In this document: one piece after another, positions 17,264 through 25,662 of the stretch | How positions within the stretch are numbered: the first letter of the stretch is position 1 | How the letters are laid out: the number at the start of each line of letters is the position of its first letter | NCBI RefSeq assembly: GCF_950100655.1 | Contig: NZ_CATNLY010000052.1 | Coordinates: forward strand, 186,001 to 250,000 | Source of the DNA: Pleomorphomonas sp. T1.2MG-36 | GTDB taxonomy: Bacteria; Pseudomonadota; Alphaproteobacteria; Rhizobiales; Pleomorphomonadaceae | DNA: 64,000 bases | Reading direction: 5' to 3' | Notes under the pieces: generated by a model | Told to the model about the DNA's origin: nothing | The model's database searches: none | Seen by the model: only the letters and a program-made list of their open reading frames with translations | Position numbers and translations under genes: made by a program

Positions 17264-17848
17264 TCATCTGGCTCTGAAGCGCTCCACCGCGAAGGCGGCG
17301 AGGGCGTGGAGTTCCTTGGCTCCGCCGCCGCCGCGCGCGGCGAGCTGCAGGCCGGTCATGGTGATCTCGACGAAGGACGCCGCCTGTTCGATGTCGATCT
17401 CCGGATCGATCTCGCCCAGTCTCTGTCCTTCGCTCAGGCGGTCGACGACCTTCGCCCGGAAGGCGGCGATCATCTTCTCCCGCATTTCCGTCAGCTCGGG
17501 GTCGGTGACGCCGAATTCGCCGACCGATCCGGCGCCGAGGCAGCCCCGGCAGCGCAGGGCGTCGTCGTCGGGGATGAGGCCGATGAGCAGGTCGCGCAGG
17601 CCGTCGAGCGGCGAGGCCGGCGCCGTCAGCCGGCCGATGTGGCAGCTCGTGGCGTTGCGCTGATAGGTCTCCAGCGCTTCGAGGTAGAGCCGGCGCTTGT
17701 CGCCGAAGGCGTTGTAGAAACTCTGGCGGCCGATACCCATCGCCTGGACCAGGTCCTCCGTCGACGTCGCCGCGAAGCCCTTGGACCAGAACACTTCGAT
17801 CGCCGCCGTCAGCGCGGCATCTCTGTCGAACTCCCGTGGTCTTGCCAT
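17264..17848 (-). CDS. TetR/AcrR-family transcriptional regulator
   Basis: A 194-residue repressor. The N-terminal HTH is RDAALTAAIEVFWSKGFAAT followed by STEDLVQAMGIGRQSFYNAF, as in the AcrR/YxaF-type TetR subgroup. The C-terminal ligand domain contains CRGCLGAGSVGEFG, with two nearby cysteines seen in regulators that sense electrophiles or quinones; that link is tentative. The motif GACTGATC[AG]GTC lies ahead of both its own gene and the SDR gene, suggesting autoregulation and SDR control. Confidence 0.9.
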   Translation of the reverse strand: MARPREFDRDAALTAAIEVFWSKGFAATSTEDLVQAMGIGRQSFYNAFGDKRRLYLEALETYQRNATSCHIGRLTAPASPLDGLRDLLIGLIPDDDALRCRGCLGAGSVGEFGVTDPELTEMREKMIAAFRAKVVDRLSEGQRLGEIDPEIDIEQAASFVEITMTGLQLAARGGGGAKELHALAAFAVERFRAR

Positions 17849-17869
17849 GGGGAAGTGGTACCGGTTCTG

Positions 17870-17881
17870 GACTGATCGGTC
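17870..17881. promoter_or_regulatory. TetR-type operator before the tetR-like gene
   Basis: GACTGATCGGTC differs by one base from the perfect palindrome ahead of the SDR gene. It is 22 bp upstream of the TetR start and marks probable autoregulation. Confidence 0.7.
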
Positions 17882-18110
17882 AAGAATGGGGCGATCACGT
17901 TCGCGTGGGCAATCGACAGTCGGAAACGCGGGATGAGTGATGAATGCCGCCCTCGACCAAGGGCTCCGACCGTGAGACGGACCGGGGCGCCGCACAGGGT
18001 TCGCTGATGGCCGTTGTCCTCCAGCCATTGTCTTGGCAAGATGGGCGAAGGCATTATGGCCTGGGATTGTCGCCTATCGAAGGGGCGGCCGTCGGTGTCC
18101 GGAGTCACCC

Positions 18111-18860
18111 TTGAAAGCTCTCGCTACACCTCACTGGCGCCTGGAGCTGCTGCCCGCCTCGCCCTACTGCGTGCGTTACGTGGTGGCCGACAATGAGATC
18201 GGCTTTGCCTATGATTGCCAGACCGGCGAGCATTCGATCGGAACCGATCGGAGGTCGTCATTCAAGGTGCGCGCCAACAGTCTGGCGGTGCGGGCCAAGG
18301 GCTGGGACGTCTATTCGAGGTCCCGCCGGGGCGGCGAGTATCTCCGGCTCGTCTGCCAGGACCTGGAGATCCGTCGCGGCTGCCACGACTTCATCGACGA
18401 AAGGGCGGCCGGCATTGCCCATCGTCTGCGCAGTCTGCTCCTCACCCACGCCGATCCACTCGATTGCGAAGCCCTGGTGCTGGCGCTCCGGGATCGTGTC
18501 GACGATCTTTCAGAGACCCGGAATGAGCCGATCCCGGGCTGGATCACGCCCCAAAGGCTGCGCCGCATCGACGACCTCATCGACTTAAGGCTTTCGGAAA
18601 ACCTCCTGGTCACCGACCTGTCGGCGGCGCTCGGTTTGTCGACGCGCTATTTCGCCCGAGCCTTCCACAGGGCGACGGGGCGATCGCCGCGCGACTACAT
18701 CATCGAATGCCGGCTGCGCCGGGCTCGGGAACTGATCGAGACGACCGATCACTCGCTGGCGGACATTGCCCTGGAATGCGGCTTTTCCTCGCACGCCCAC
18801 ATGACGTCGCAGTTCGTGAGGAGGGTCGGCGTCACGCCAAGCGCCCTGAGGTCGGGGTAA
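18111..18860 (+). CDS. AraC-family transcriptional regulator
   Basis: About 249 residues. The C-terminal 100 residues form the AraC DNA-binding domain: LVTDLSAALGLSTRYFARAF, then LADIALECGFSSHAHMTSQF and the closing GVTPSALRSG. The N-terminal region has no recognisable sensor. A TTG at 18111 preceded by GGAG six bases upstream is the best start; longer frames from 18033 lack a ribosome site. It sits 101 bp ahead of the threonine dehydratase-like gene on the same strand and could control it. Function beyond family is unknown. Confidence 0.82.
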   Translation: MKALATPHWRLELLPASPYCVRYVVADNEIGFAYDCQTGEHSIGTDRRSSFKVRANSLAVRAKGWDVYSRSRRGGEYLRLVCQDLEIRRGCHDFIDERAAGIAHRLRSLLLTHADPLDCEALVLALRDRVDDLSETRNEPIPGWITPQRLRRIDDLIDLRLSENLLVTDLSAALGLSTRYFARAFHRATGRSPRDYIIECRLRRARELIETTDHSLADIALECGFSSHAHMTSQFVRRVGVTPSALRSG

Positions 18861-18961
18861 CCGACGTGCATCCGGATCGCGCCTTCGCTCGTCCATTCAT
18901 GTTCGTTTTTTGAAAGCCGGCGGCGGTGGCCTTCGCTAGTTTTACGGCGAAGGAGCCTCAC

Positions 18962-19930
18962 ATGCAGTTCACCGACAATGACATAGAAGACGCACTGAAA
19001 ATCGTGCGCCGCGTCGTTCCGCCAACGCCTGCCTATGCCTGGCCGCTGCTGGCCAGGGAGAGCGGGGTCGAGGTGATCGTCAAGCACGAGAACCATACGC
19101 CGACCGGCTCGTTCAAGGCGCGCGGCGGACTGGTGTTCGTCGATGCGCTCAAGCGCGAAGGTCTTCCCAAGGGCATCATCACCGCCACGCGGGGCAACCA
19201 TGGCCAATCCATCGCCATGGGCGCCCGGCAGGCCGGCATACCCTCGGTGATCGTGGTGCCCGAGGGAAACTCGCGCGAGAAGAACGCGGCCATGGAGGCG
19301 TTCGGCGGCGAGCTGCTGATCTCCGGCCGGGACTTCGACGAGGCGCGACGGGTCGCGGCCAGCGAGGCGACAAAACGGGAGTTCCTCAGCGTTTCCTCGT
19401 TCAGCCGCCACATCGTTCGCGGCGTGGCGACCTACGGCTGGGAACTGTTCTCGCAGCATCCCGATCTCGACGCGGTGTTCGTGCCGCTCGGCATGGGTTC
19501 GGGCATCTGCTCGCTGATCGCCATGCGCAATCTCATGAACCTGAGAACCGCCATCATCGGCGTCTGCGCCGAGCGGGCGCCGGTCTACGCGCAGTCGTTC
19601 CAAGCCAAGCACCGCATGATCGGCACGGAGGCCGCGACCTTCGCCGACGGCATGGCCTGCAAGGAGCCGCCGGAAGAGGCGGTGGACATCGTGCTGTCCG
19701 GGGCGGCCGACGTGGTGACCGTCAGCGAGGACGAGATCGCCGAGGCGATCCGCTCGCTCTACAGCGCCACACACAATGTCGCGGAAGGCGCCGGCGCGGC
19801 GGGCTATGCCGCCTTGATGCGGCACCGCGCTCGATTCCGGAACAGGAAGGTTGCCGTGATCCTGACCGGCGGCAACATCGACCGGGATCTCCTGGCCACG
19901 GTCCTCTCCGGGCACACGCCGTCGGCGTGA
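18962..19930 (+). CDS. Threonine dehydratase-like PLP enzyme (fold type II)
   Basis: A 322-residue PLP enzyme of the serine/threonine dehydratase family, which deaminates L-threonine to 2-oxobutanoate. The PLP lysine is in HENHTPTGSFKARGG and the phosphate-binding glycine loop is LGMGSGICS. It lacks the C-terminal ACT-like regulatory domain of biosynthetic IlvA, so it is of the catabolic TdcB type or a related amino-acid dehydratase/racemase. ATG 18962 follows GAAGGAG at a good distance. Confidence 0.85.
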   Translation: MQFTDNDIEDALKIVRRVVPPTPAYAWPLLARESGVEVIVKHENHTPTGSFKARGGLVFVDALKREGLPKGIITATRGNHGQSIAMGARQAGIPSVIVVPEGNSREKNAAMEAFGGELLISGRDFDEARRVAASEATKREFLSVSSFSRHIVRGVATYGWELFSQHPDLDAVFVPLGMGSGICSLIAMRNLMNLRTAIIGVCAERAPVYAQSFQAKHRMIGTEAATFADGMACKEPPEEAVDIVLSGAADVVTVSEDEIAEAIRSLYSATHNVAEGAGAAGYAALMRHRARFRNRKVAVILTGGNIDRDLLATVLSGHTPSA

Positions 19931-20087
19931 CGCGTCGGGTCTCGCGGCGCGCGCGGTGGAAGGACTTGACCGATGGCGAGGGAAAGTGGGACCGGCCCCC
20001 GGGTCTCGCCGGGAGGGGGCGGGAGCCGGGGGCACGGTTAAGCCGCGGGCCTCGGGGGGAGGAGGCCGGGGAGGCGGCTTTGGAGGA

Positions 20088-20139
20088 CCACTCGCGTCGT
20101 GACGCGAGTGGCTCGCCCGGCGTTGTGAGGGCGCCGGGC
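20088..20139 (-). other. Two strong hairpins downstream of transketolase
   Basis: The 222-bp gap between the dehydratase and transketolase genes (19931-20152) is very GC-rich and holds two stem-loops: CCACTCGCGTC-GT-GACGCGAGTGG (20088-20111) and GCCCGGCG/CGCCGGGC (20115-20139). They lie just after the tkt stop on the minus strand. Without a T-tract they are more likely mRNA 3'-end protectors or part of a factor-dependent terminator. Nothing else is seen in the gap. Confidence 0.5.
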
Positions 20140-20152
20140 AAGTGCGGGGCGA

Positions 20153-22165
20153 TTACGCCAGGACGCTCTGCACCGCCTTGACGACGCCGTCGGTGGTGAT
20201 GCCGAAGAACTCGTAGACCTCTTGTGCCGGGCCGCACTCGCCGAAGCGATCGATGCCGACGACGGCGCCGTCGAGACCGACGTACTTGCGCCAATAGTCG
20301 GTCACGCCCGCCTCGACGGCAACGCGGGGGATGCCGCGCGGCAGCACGGCGTCGCGATAGGCGGCGTCCTGCTTCTCGAACACGAAGTGCGAGGGCAGGG
20401 AGACGACGCGGGTCGCAACGCCCTCGGCGGCGAGCTTCTGCTGCGCCTCCATGGCGAGGCCGACTTCCGAGCCGGTGGCGATGATCACCGCGTCGGGCTT
20501 GCCGGCGCAGTCGCTCAGCACGTAGCCGCCGCGCTTGATCGCCTCGATCTTGGCGGCGTCACGCGGCTGGTGCGGCACGCGCTGGCGCGTCAGGACGAGG
20601 GCGGTCGGGCAATCGCGATGCTCGATGGCGGTCTGCCAGGCGACGAAGGTCTCGACGCTGTCGCAGGGACGCCAGACGTCCAGGTTGGGCATCAGACGCA
20701 GCGTCGCCGTCTGCTCGACGGCCTGATGGGTCGGGCCGTCCTCGCCCATGCCGATGGAGTCGTGGGTCAGCACGAAGATCGGGTTGATCTTCATCAGCGC
20801 CGCCATGCGGATGGCGTTGCGGGCATATTCGGAGAACACCAGGAAGGTGGCGCCGATGGGCAGGAAGCCGCCGTGCAGCGACAACCCGTTGACGATCGCC
20901 GTCATGCCGAACTCGCGGATGCCGTAGTCGAGGACGTTGCCGCCTTCTTCGAGGGCGTTGGCGCGCAGATGCTTGCAGCCGTCCCACTCCGTCATGGTGC
21001 AGGCGTGCAAGTCGGCGGAGCCGGACAGGAGCTCCGGCATCAGCGGCGCCAGGGCGTTGAGCGCCCGCTGCGAGCCGTGACGGGTGGCGACGCTCTTCGC
21101 CTCGGCGTCGATGGTCGCCAAAAGCTTGGCGGTCTCGGCGGCGAAATTCTCGGGGCGGCGGCCGTTGACGCGGCGCTCGAACTCGGCGGCCTTGTCCGGG
21201 AAGGCGGCGCGGTAGCCGTCGAACAGGGCCTGCCACTTCTGCTGCCGCTGGGCGCCGGCATCGCGGCCGTTCCAGGCGGCGCGCACGTCGGCGGCGATTT
21301 CGAACGGGCCGGAGGTGATGCCGAGCGCTGCGCGGGTGGCGGCGATTTCGGCGTCGCCGAGCGGGTTGCCGTGAACGCCTGGGGTGTCCTGGCGGTTGGG
21401 CGAGCCCTTGCCGATGATCGTGCGGCAGCAGATCAGCGTCGGCTTTTCGGTCTGGGCCTTGGCCTCCTGGATCGCCTTGTCCAGCGCCTCGACGTCATGG
21501 CCGTCGACGCCGGAAATCACGTGCCAGCCATAGGCTTCGAAGCGCTTGGGCGTGTTGTCGCTGAACCAGTCGGAGACGCGGCCGTCGATGGAGATGCCGT
21601 TGTCGTCCCAGAAGGCGATCAGCTTGTTGAGCTTCCAGGTGCCGGCCAGCGAGCAGGCCTCGTGCGAGATGCCTTCCATGAGGCAGCCGTCGCCGACGAA
21701 GGTGTAGGTGTGGTGGTCGACGATGGGGAAACCGGGGCGGTTGAACTCGATGCCCAGGAGCTTCTCGGCGAGCGCGAGGCCGACGGCGTTGGCCAGGCCC
21801 TGTCCGATCGGGCCGGTGGTGGTCTCGACGCCGGGGGTGTGGCCGTATTCGGGGTGGCCGGGCAGGCGGCCGCCCAACTGGCGGAAGTTCTTGATGTCGT
21901 CCAGCGACACGTCATAGCCGGTGAGATGCAGCATCGAATAGATCAGCATCGACGCATGGCCGTTGGACAGCACGAAGCGGTCGCGGTTGACCCACTTCGG
22001 ATCGGCCGGGTTGTGGCTGAGGTGGCGCGTCCACAGGGCGGTGCCCATTTCCGCCATGCCCATGGGGGCACCCGGATGGCCGCAACCGGCGGCTTGCACC
22101 GCGTCGATGGTCAGGATGCGAATCGCATCGGCCAATGCGGTGGATGACGGAAAAGGTGAAAGCAT
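20153..22165 (-). CDS. tkt: Transketolase
   Basis: A 670-residue thiamine-diphosphate enzyme of the pentose phosphate pathway, close to the usual 660-670. Recognisable parts are GHPGAPMGMAEMGTALWTRH at the N-terminus, the ThDP/Mg motif GDGCLMEGISHEACSLAG, THDSIGMGEDGPTHQAVEQ in the pyrimidine domain, and RFGECGPAQEVYEFFGIT near the C-terminus. The start gives the normal bacterial N-terminus. It is divergent from a ROK-family regulator and near pentose/polyol transport genes, which fits a role in feeding xylulose 5-phosphate into central metabolism. Confidence 0.97.
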   Translation of the reverse strand: MLSPFPSSTALADAIRILTIDAVQAAGCGHPGAPMGMAEMGTALWTRHLSHNPADPKWVNRDRFVLSNGHASMLIYSMLHLTGYDVSLDDIKNFRQLGGRLPGHPEYGHTPGVETTTGPIGQGLANAVGLALAEKLLGIEFNRPGFPIVDHHTYTFVGDGCLMEGISHEACSLAGTWKLNKLIAFWDDNGISIDGRVSDWFSDNTPKRFEAYGWHVISGVDGHDVEALDKAIQEAKAQTEKPTLICCRTIIGKGSPNRQDTPGVHGNPLGDAEIAATRAALGITSGPFEIAADVRAAWNGRDAGAQRQQKWQALFDGYRAAFPDKAAEFERRVNGRRPENFAAETAKLLATIDAEAKSVATRHGSQRALNALAPLMPELLSGSADLHACTMTEWDGCKHLRANALEEGGNVLDYGIREFGMTAIVNGLSLHGGFLPIGATFLVFSEYARNAIRMAALMKINPIFVLTHDSIGMGEDGPTHQAVEQTATLRLMPNLDVWRPCDSVETFVAWQTAIEHRDCPTALVLTRQRVPHQPRDAAKIEAIKRGGYVLSDCAGKPDAVIIATGSEVGLAMEAQQKLAAEGVATRVVSLPSHFVFEKQDAAYRDAVLPRGIPRVAVEAGVTDYWRKYVGLDGAVVGIDRFGECGPAQEVYEFFGITTDGVVKAVQSVLA

Positions 22166-22497
22166 CGTGGGTGTCTCCTCGCGTTCCCCCGGCCATTTCC
22201 TCTGCGATGGGCATAATGACCGAAAATTGCCCGAACACTGTAGACTTCGGTATAAAAAAAGTCAAAATAAATAACCGATACGCCGGAATAATACAGTTGT
22301 TGCCGCCTAATGCGCGCGTATGTGCGAAAATGCGGCGATTTCCGTTGAAGTTCAGGCAGTTCCGAAGGGGGCGCAGCGTTCGTTCGTTTACCGGCTAGAG
22401 GCGATCGGGTATGATGCAACCGACCGATGCCTGCGGTCGCTCCGGCGGTTTCCTGATCGGGACGAGGGCGCCAAGACTGTTGAAAAAGGGAAACGCC
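22166..22497. promoter_or_regulatory. AT-richer divergent promoter region between tkt and ROK genes
   Basis: About 330 bp with a poly-A run (22254-22260) and AT-rich blocks at 22247-22275, clearly less GC-rich than the flanking genes. It should hold the promoters of tkt (minus) and of the ROK gene (plus). No complete -35/-10 pair or convincing operator could be fixed. An in-frame ATG at 22411 would extend the ROK protein into the right part of this region. Confidence 0.4.
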
Positions 22498-23712
22498 GTG
22501 GTGAGTGCGAGGGACGTTATCACCGATACGAGTGGTAGCCATTTGCCCGTGGAAAGCCGAGACCTGTTCTCGCTGATCGCCAGGAACGGGGCCGTTTCCC
22601 GATCCGAGCTGGAACAGCTGTCCGGCAGTTCGCGCACCACCGTGGTTCAGCGGCTCGCCACGCTGTTCAACGCCAATCTGGTGCGCGAGACCGAGAAGGT
22701 GCTGCCGACCGGCGGCCGCCCCTCGAAGCTTCTCAGCGTGAACGAGGAGTTCGCGCTGATCGCCGCCGTCGACATCGGCGAGAGCCGGACGCGCGTCGCC
22801 CTGACCGACCTGACGCCGAAGATCGTGGTCGAGGAAGCCTTTCCGACCGACCTCGACGACGAGCCGACCTCCATCCTGGAGCAGATCGGCGCCTGCATCG
22901 AGCGCCTGTTGCCGCAGATCGGCCGGCCGATCGAGGACGTCATCGGCGTCGGGATCTGCCTGCCCTCGCGCATCGACTACCAGACCGCGCGGGTGTTCGG
23001 CCCCTCGGTCATGCACGGCTGGTACGAGCTCGACATTCGCGGCTGGTTCTGGGATCGCTACAAGATCAAGGTGTTCGCCGACAACGACGTCAACCTGATG
23101 GCGCTCGCCGAGTACAAGACCTACTGGCCGGACGAGGACTATTTCTTCTTCATCAAGGCCGGCACCGGCATCGGCGGCGGCTTCATCAGCGGCGGCGAGG
23201 TCTATCGCGGCGGGCGCGGCGCGGCGGCCGACATCGGCCACATCCAGCTCGACCTGCCCAATCCGCCGCTCTGCCGCTGCGGCAAGCTCGGCTGCCTCGA
23301 AGCCTATTCGGGCGGCTGGGCCATCGCCCGCGATCTGCGCGCCATCGGCATCGAGGCCCGGAACGCCCGCGACGTCATCGGCATCGTCAAGCGCAACGTG
23401 CCCGAGGCGATCCAGCTGATCCGCGCCGCCGGCAAGGGGTTCGGCGAGGTGACGGCCAACGTCGTCAGCGTGCTCAACCCGAACCTGATCGTGGTCGGCG
23501 GTACGCTCGCGGAAGCCGGCGAGCACCTGATGGCCGGCATTCGCGAACTGGTCAACCAGCGCTGCCTGCCGCTCGCCACGCAGACCCTGCAGATCGTCAC
23601 GGCAAAGAGCGGCGACCGCGCCGGCATCCTGGGCGCCGCCCATCTGGTGTTCGAGGAACAACTGGTCGGCGGCGGAAGCCACAGCCGCGACAAGGTCCAC
23701 GTGGCGCGGTGA
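22498..23712 (+). CDS. ROK-family transcriptional regulator (NagC/XylR type)
   Basis: A 404-residue regulator. The N-terminal winged HTH is SRDLFSLIARNGAVSRSELEQLSG followed in separate stretch by SSRTTVVQRLATLF. The ROK domain shows GVGICLPSRID, FIKAGTGIGGGFISGGEVYRG split around it, and the zinc-site cysteines CRCGKLGCLEAYSGG. GTG 22498 has AAGGGA six bases upstream; ATG 22411 would add 29 atypical residues. It probably senses a sugar and controls the ribose-type ABC operon at 27094-30852 and perhaps tkt; the stability island now separates them. Confidence 0.9.
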   Translation: MVSARDVITDTSGSHLPVESRDLFSLIARNGAVSRSELEQLSGSSRTTVVQRLATLFNANLVRETEKVLPTGGRPSKLLSVNEEFALIAAVDIGESRTRVALTDLTPKIVVEEAFPTDLDDEPTSILEQIGACIERLLPQIGRPIEDVIGVGICLPSRIDYQTARVFGPSVMHGWYELDIRGWFWDRYKIKVFADNDVNLMALAEYKTYWPDEDYFFFIKAGTGIGGGFISGGEVYRGGRGAAADIGHIQLDLPNPPLCRCGKLGCLEAYSGGWAIARDLRAIGIEARNARDVIGIVKRNVPEAIQLIRAAGKGFGEVTANVVSVLNPNLIVVGGTLAEAGEHLMAGIRELVNQRCLPLATQTLQIVTAKSGDRAGILGAAHLVFEEQLVGGGSHSRDKVHVAR

Positions 23713-23752
23713 AGGGGCGGGGCGATCTCGCCCTGCTGTGTCTCGTCCTGAT

Positions 23753-23851
23753 TATACGCTCTGACGTATAGTTACGTTTTATACGCTCTAGCGTATTTTT
23801 TTTAAATATACGCTTGGCCGTATATTGAAAATTTATACGCTAAGGCGTATC
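23753..23851. promoter_or_regulatory. Four phased 18-bp palindromes upstream of hipBA
   Basis: Four copies of the palindrome TATACGCT-NN-NNCGTATA start at 23753, 23780, 23807 and 23834, exactly 27 bp apart. Their cores are TATACGCTCTGACGTATA, TATACGCTCTAGCGTATT, TATACGCTTGGCCGTATA and TATACGCTAAGGCGTATC. They lie directly ahead of hipB and are best read as HipB operators, by analogy with the four operators of E. coli hipBA. Confidence 0.8.
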
Positions 23852-23853
23852 CT
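23825..23853 (+). promoter_or_regulatory. Candidate hipBA promoter
   Basis: TTGAAA (23825-23830) and TATCCT (23848-23853) are 17 bp apart, and the fourth palindrome lies between and over them. The start point would be near 23860, just before the ribosome site GGAGAGG, giving a very short leader. Confidence 0.5.
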
Positions 23854-23872
23854 CATGCGAGGAGAGGCTTGC

Positions 23873-24121
23873 ATGAGCGACATTGTCCGTACACCGCCCC
23901 AAATAGGCGCAGTTATCAGGCGCCGGCGCAAGCTGAAAGGTCTGACACAGGCGCAGCTCGGTGAGAAAACCAAGCTGCGGCAAGCAACGATCTCGCAGCT
24001 GGAAGGCGGCGAGGGCGGCGTTAAGCTCAAAACGTTGACCGATATTCTGGCGGCACTGAACCTTGAGCTGGTGATCCAGGATCGCTCGACCTCGACACCT
24101 GACATCGAGGATCTTTTCTAG
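23873..24121 (+). CDS. hipB: HipB-type antitoxin, XRE-family HTH repressor
   Basis: An 82-residue DNA-binding antitoxin. The HTH is GLTQAQLGEKTKLRQATISQ, followed by LEGGEGGVKLKTLTDILAALN, matching E. coli HipB (88 residues). The tail STSTPDIEDLF is the flexible C-terminus common to HipB proteins. ATG 23873 is chosen for its AGGAGAGG ribosome site; an upstream in-frame start lies within the operators. It should repress its own operon and neutralise HipA. The stop codon overlaps the hipA start by one base. Confidence 0.93.
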   Translation: MSDIVRTPPQIGAVIRRRRKLKGLTQAQLGEKTKLRQATISQLEGGEGGVKLKTLTDILAALNLELVIQDRSTSTPDIEDLF

Positions 24122-25446
24122 TGGCACGCACGAAGCAAAACCCCCCACTGAGAGTTCTGCTCAACGGCAGAGATGTCGGCCTGCTGACCCGCGCTTCCAG
24201 CGGTGCCATAGACTTTCGGTATGCGCCGGAATGGCTCGAATGGGACAACGCCATCCCGGTGTCACTCTCGCTTCCGTTGCGAGAGGATCGCTATATCGGC
24301 GAGCCGGTGCTCGCCGTCTTCGAAAACTTGCTGCCCGACAACAAGATCGTTCGTGACCGCGTCGCTGCAAAGGTGCAGGCCAACGGTACGGATGCCTACA
24401 GCCTGCTTAGCAAGATCGGCGCCGATTGCGTCGGTGCGCTGCAGTTCTTGCCGGACAATGCCGACGTTGGAAAAGTCGGCGCCATCGAGGGGCATCCGAT
24501 CAGCCCTGAGGAGATTGCCAAGAAGATCGCCGACCTGAAATCGGCGCCGCTCGGAATGGATGAGAATGAGGGCTTCCGGATTTCGATTGCCGGAGCGCAG
24601 GAAAAAACGGCGCTGCTCTACCACGACGGCAAATGGCAAATCCCGACTGGCACGACACCGACCACGCACATCATAAAGCCGCAGATCGGTCAGATCCCGA
24701 GCGGTATCGACCTGAGCAACAGCGTCGAGAACGAATATCTCTGCATGAAACTCTGCAAGGCTTTCGGACTCGATGTGGCCGATGTCGACATCGTGGACTT
24801 CGCCGGTACCAAAGCTCTTGCCGTCGAGCGGTTCGATCGCATCCGGGCTCGCGATGGCCGCCTGCTGCGCCTCCCGCAAGAGGATATGTGCCAGGCTCTG
24901 TCAGTGCCACCCAACCGCAAATACCAATCCGACGGCGGGCCTGACAATCAGGCCATCATGCAACTGCTCAAAGGCGCCGATAAGCCGGAGGATGATCAGC
25001 TTGCCTATTTGAAGGCGCAGCTCATCTTCTGGCTTATCGGTGCAACCGATGGTCATGCCAAGAATTTCAGCGTCTTCCTGATGCCCGGAACACGGTTCAA
25101 ACTTACACCGCTCTATGACGTGCTCACAGCGCAGCCGAGCGTCGATGCGTATCAGGTCGGCATCAACAAGTTCAAGCTGGCGATGTCGGTCGGAAAGAAC
25201 AACCACTACAAGATCAACGACATCATGCCGCGCCACTTCCTTCAAACCGCGGATCGATGCGCCTTTGACAAAACCAAACTCATTGGCGAGCTCGAACAGC
25301 TTCTGAACAATGGCGAGAAGGCGGTCACATCAATGATGGAGGGGCTTCCGCATGTCCTGCCGGCTCAGCTCATGGATAGTGTCCTGACCTGCGTTGCCGC
25401 AAGGATCCGGAGCATCTCGCTGTGGGCCGAAAAGCGTCTCGGGTAA
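24121..25446 (+). CDS. hipA: HipA-type serine/threonine kinase toxin
   Basis: A 441-residue toxin kinase, the E. coli HipA length (440). Features are the N-terminal subdomain, PVSLSLPLREDRYIG, ENLLPDN, the glycine-rich SIAGAQEKTALLY (about 155-167), and the catalytic ATDGHAKNFS with Asp310 and Asn315 where E. coli HipA has Asp309. The metal-binding Asp is in TPLYDVLTA. HipA phosphorylates a tRNA synthetase (GltX in E. coli) and causes growth arrest; the target here is unknown. The GTG start overlaps the hipB stop by one base. All key residues look intact. Confidence 0.93.
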   Translation: MARTKQNPPLRVLLNGRDVGLLTRASSGAIDFRYAPEWLEWDNAIPVSLSLPLREDRYIGEPVLAVFENLLPDNKIVRDRVAAKVQANGTDAYSLLSKIGADCVGALQFLPDNADVGKVGAIEGHPISPEEIAKKIADLKSAPLGMDENEGFRISIAGAQEKTALLYHDGKWQIPTGTTPTTHIIKPQIGQIPSGIDLSNSVENEYLCMKLCKAFGLDVADVDIVDFAGTKALAVERFDRIRARDGRLLRLPQEDMCQALSVPPNRKYQSDGGPDNQAIMQLLKGADKPEDDQLAYLKAQLIFWLIGATDGHAKNFSVFLMPGTRFKLTPLYDVLTAQPSVDAYQVGINKFKLAMSVGKNNHYKINDIMPRHFLQTADRCAFDKTKLIGELEQLLNNGEKAVTSMMEGLPHVLPAQLMDSVLTCVAARIRSISLWAEKRLG

Positions 25447-25508
25447 ATATCTGTCGAGACGAGAAGCTGGGCGTGATCTTGTCGGCTCCTGCTTCGGTCC
25501 GATCACAT

Positions 25509-25598
25509 CAACGAAAAACGCCCGGGACACGAGGTCCCGGGCGCCGGTCAGGATTGCAACTTGCCGAGGGGGGCTCAGCGCGCCGCGTTCCAGCCCTT
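25509..25598 (+). repeat. 90-bp direct repeat, left copy (duplicate of sugar-binding-protein gene 3' end)
   Basis: This block is identical base for base to 27028-27117. The right copy holds the last seven codons plus stop of the sugar-binding-protein gene and its terminator hairpin. The left copy therefore is an orphan fragment encoding KGWNAAR-stop on the minus strand, lying after hipA. The two copies bound the HTH/nucleotidyltransferase pair. Confidence 0.95.
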
Positions 25599-25627
25599 CA
25601 TTGACACGCTACAGCTGTTCGTGGTGA

Positions 25628-25657
25628 AGTGTCCTCTGTCCTAGGACAGAGGACACT
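25628..25657. promoter_or_regulatory. Perfect 30-bp palindrome over the leader of the HTH/nucleotidyltransferase operon
   Basis: Fifteen bases AGTGTCCTCTGTCCT are followed directly by their exact reverse complement, with no loop. The right arm contains AGAGGA, the likely ribosome site for the ATG at 25663. It could be an operator for the HTH protein, an RNA hairpin hiding the ribosome site, or both. Confidence 0.8.
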
Positions 25658-25662
25658 GTTTC

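Noticed and set aside
18033..18110. Longer N-terminus for the AraC gene starting at 18033.
   Set aside because: No ribosome site; the added residues are arginine-rich and unlike the family. TTG 18111 with GGAG is better.
23753..23851. Regularly spaced repeats before hipBA considered as a short CRISPR array.
   Set aside because: Units are 18-bp palindromes with 9-bp gaps, far too short for spacers, and no cas genes are nearby. They fit operators.
25514..25543. Hairpin in the left 90-bp repeat as terminator of hipBA.
   Set aside because: The T-tract is on the minus strand only, so it does not act as an intrinsic terminator for plus-strand hipBA transcription.
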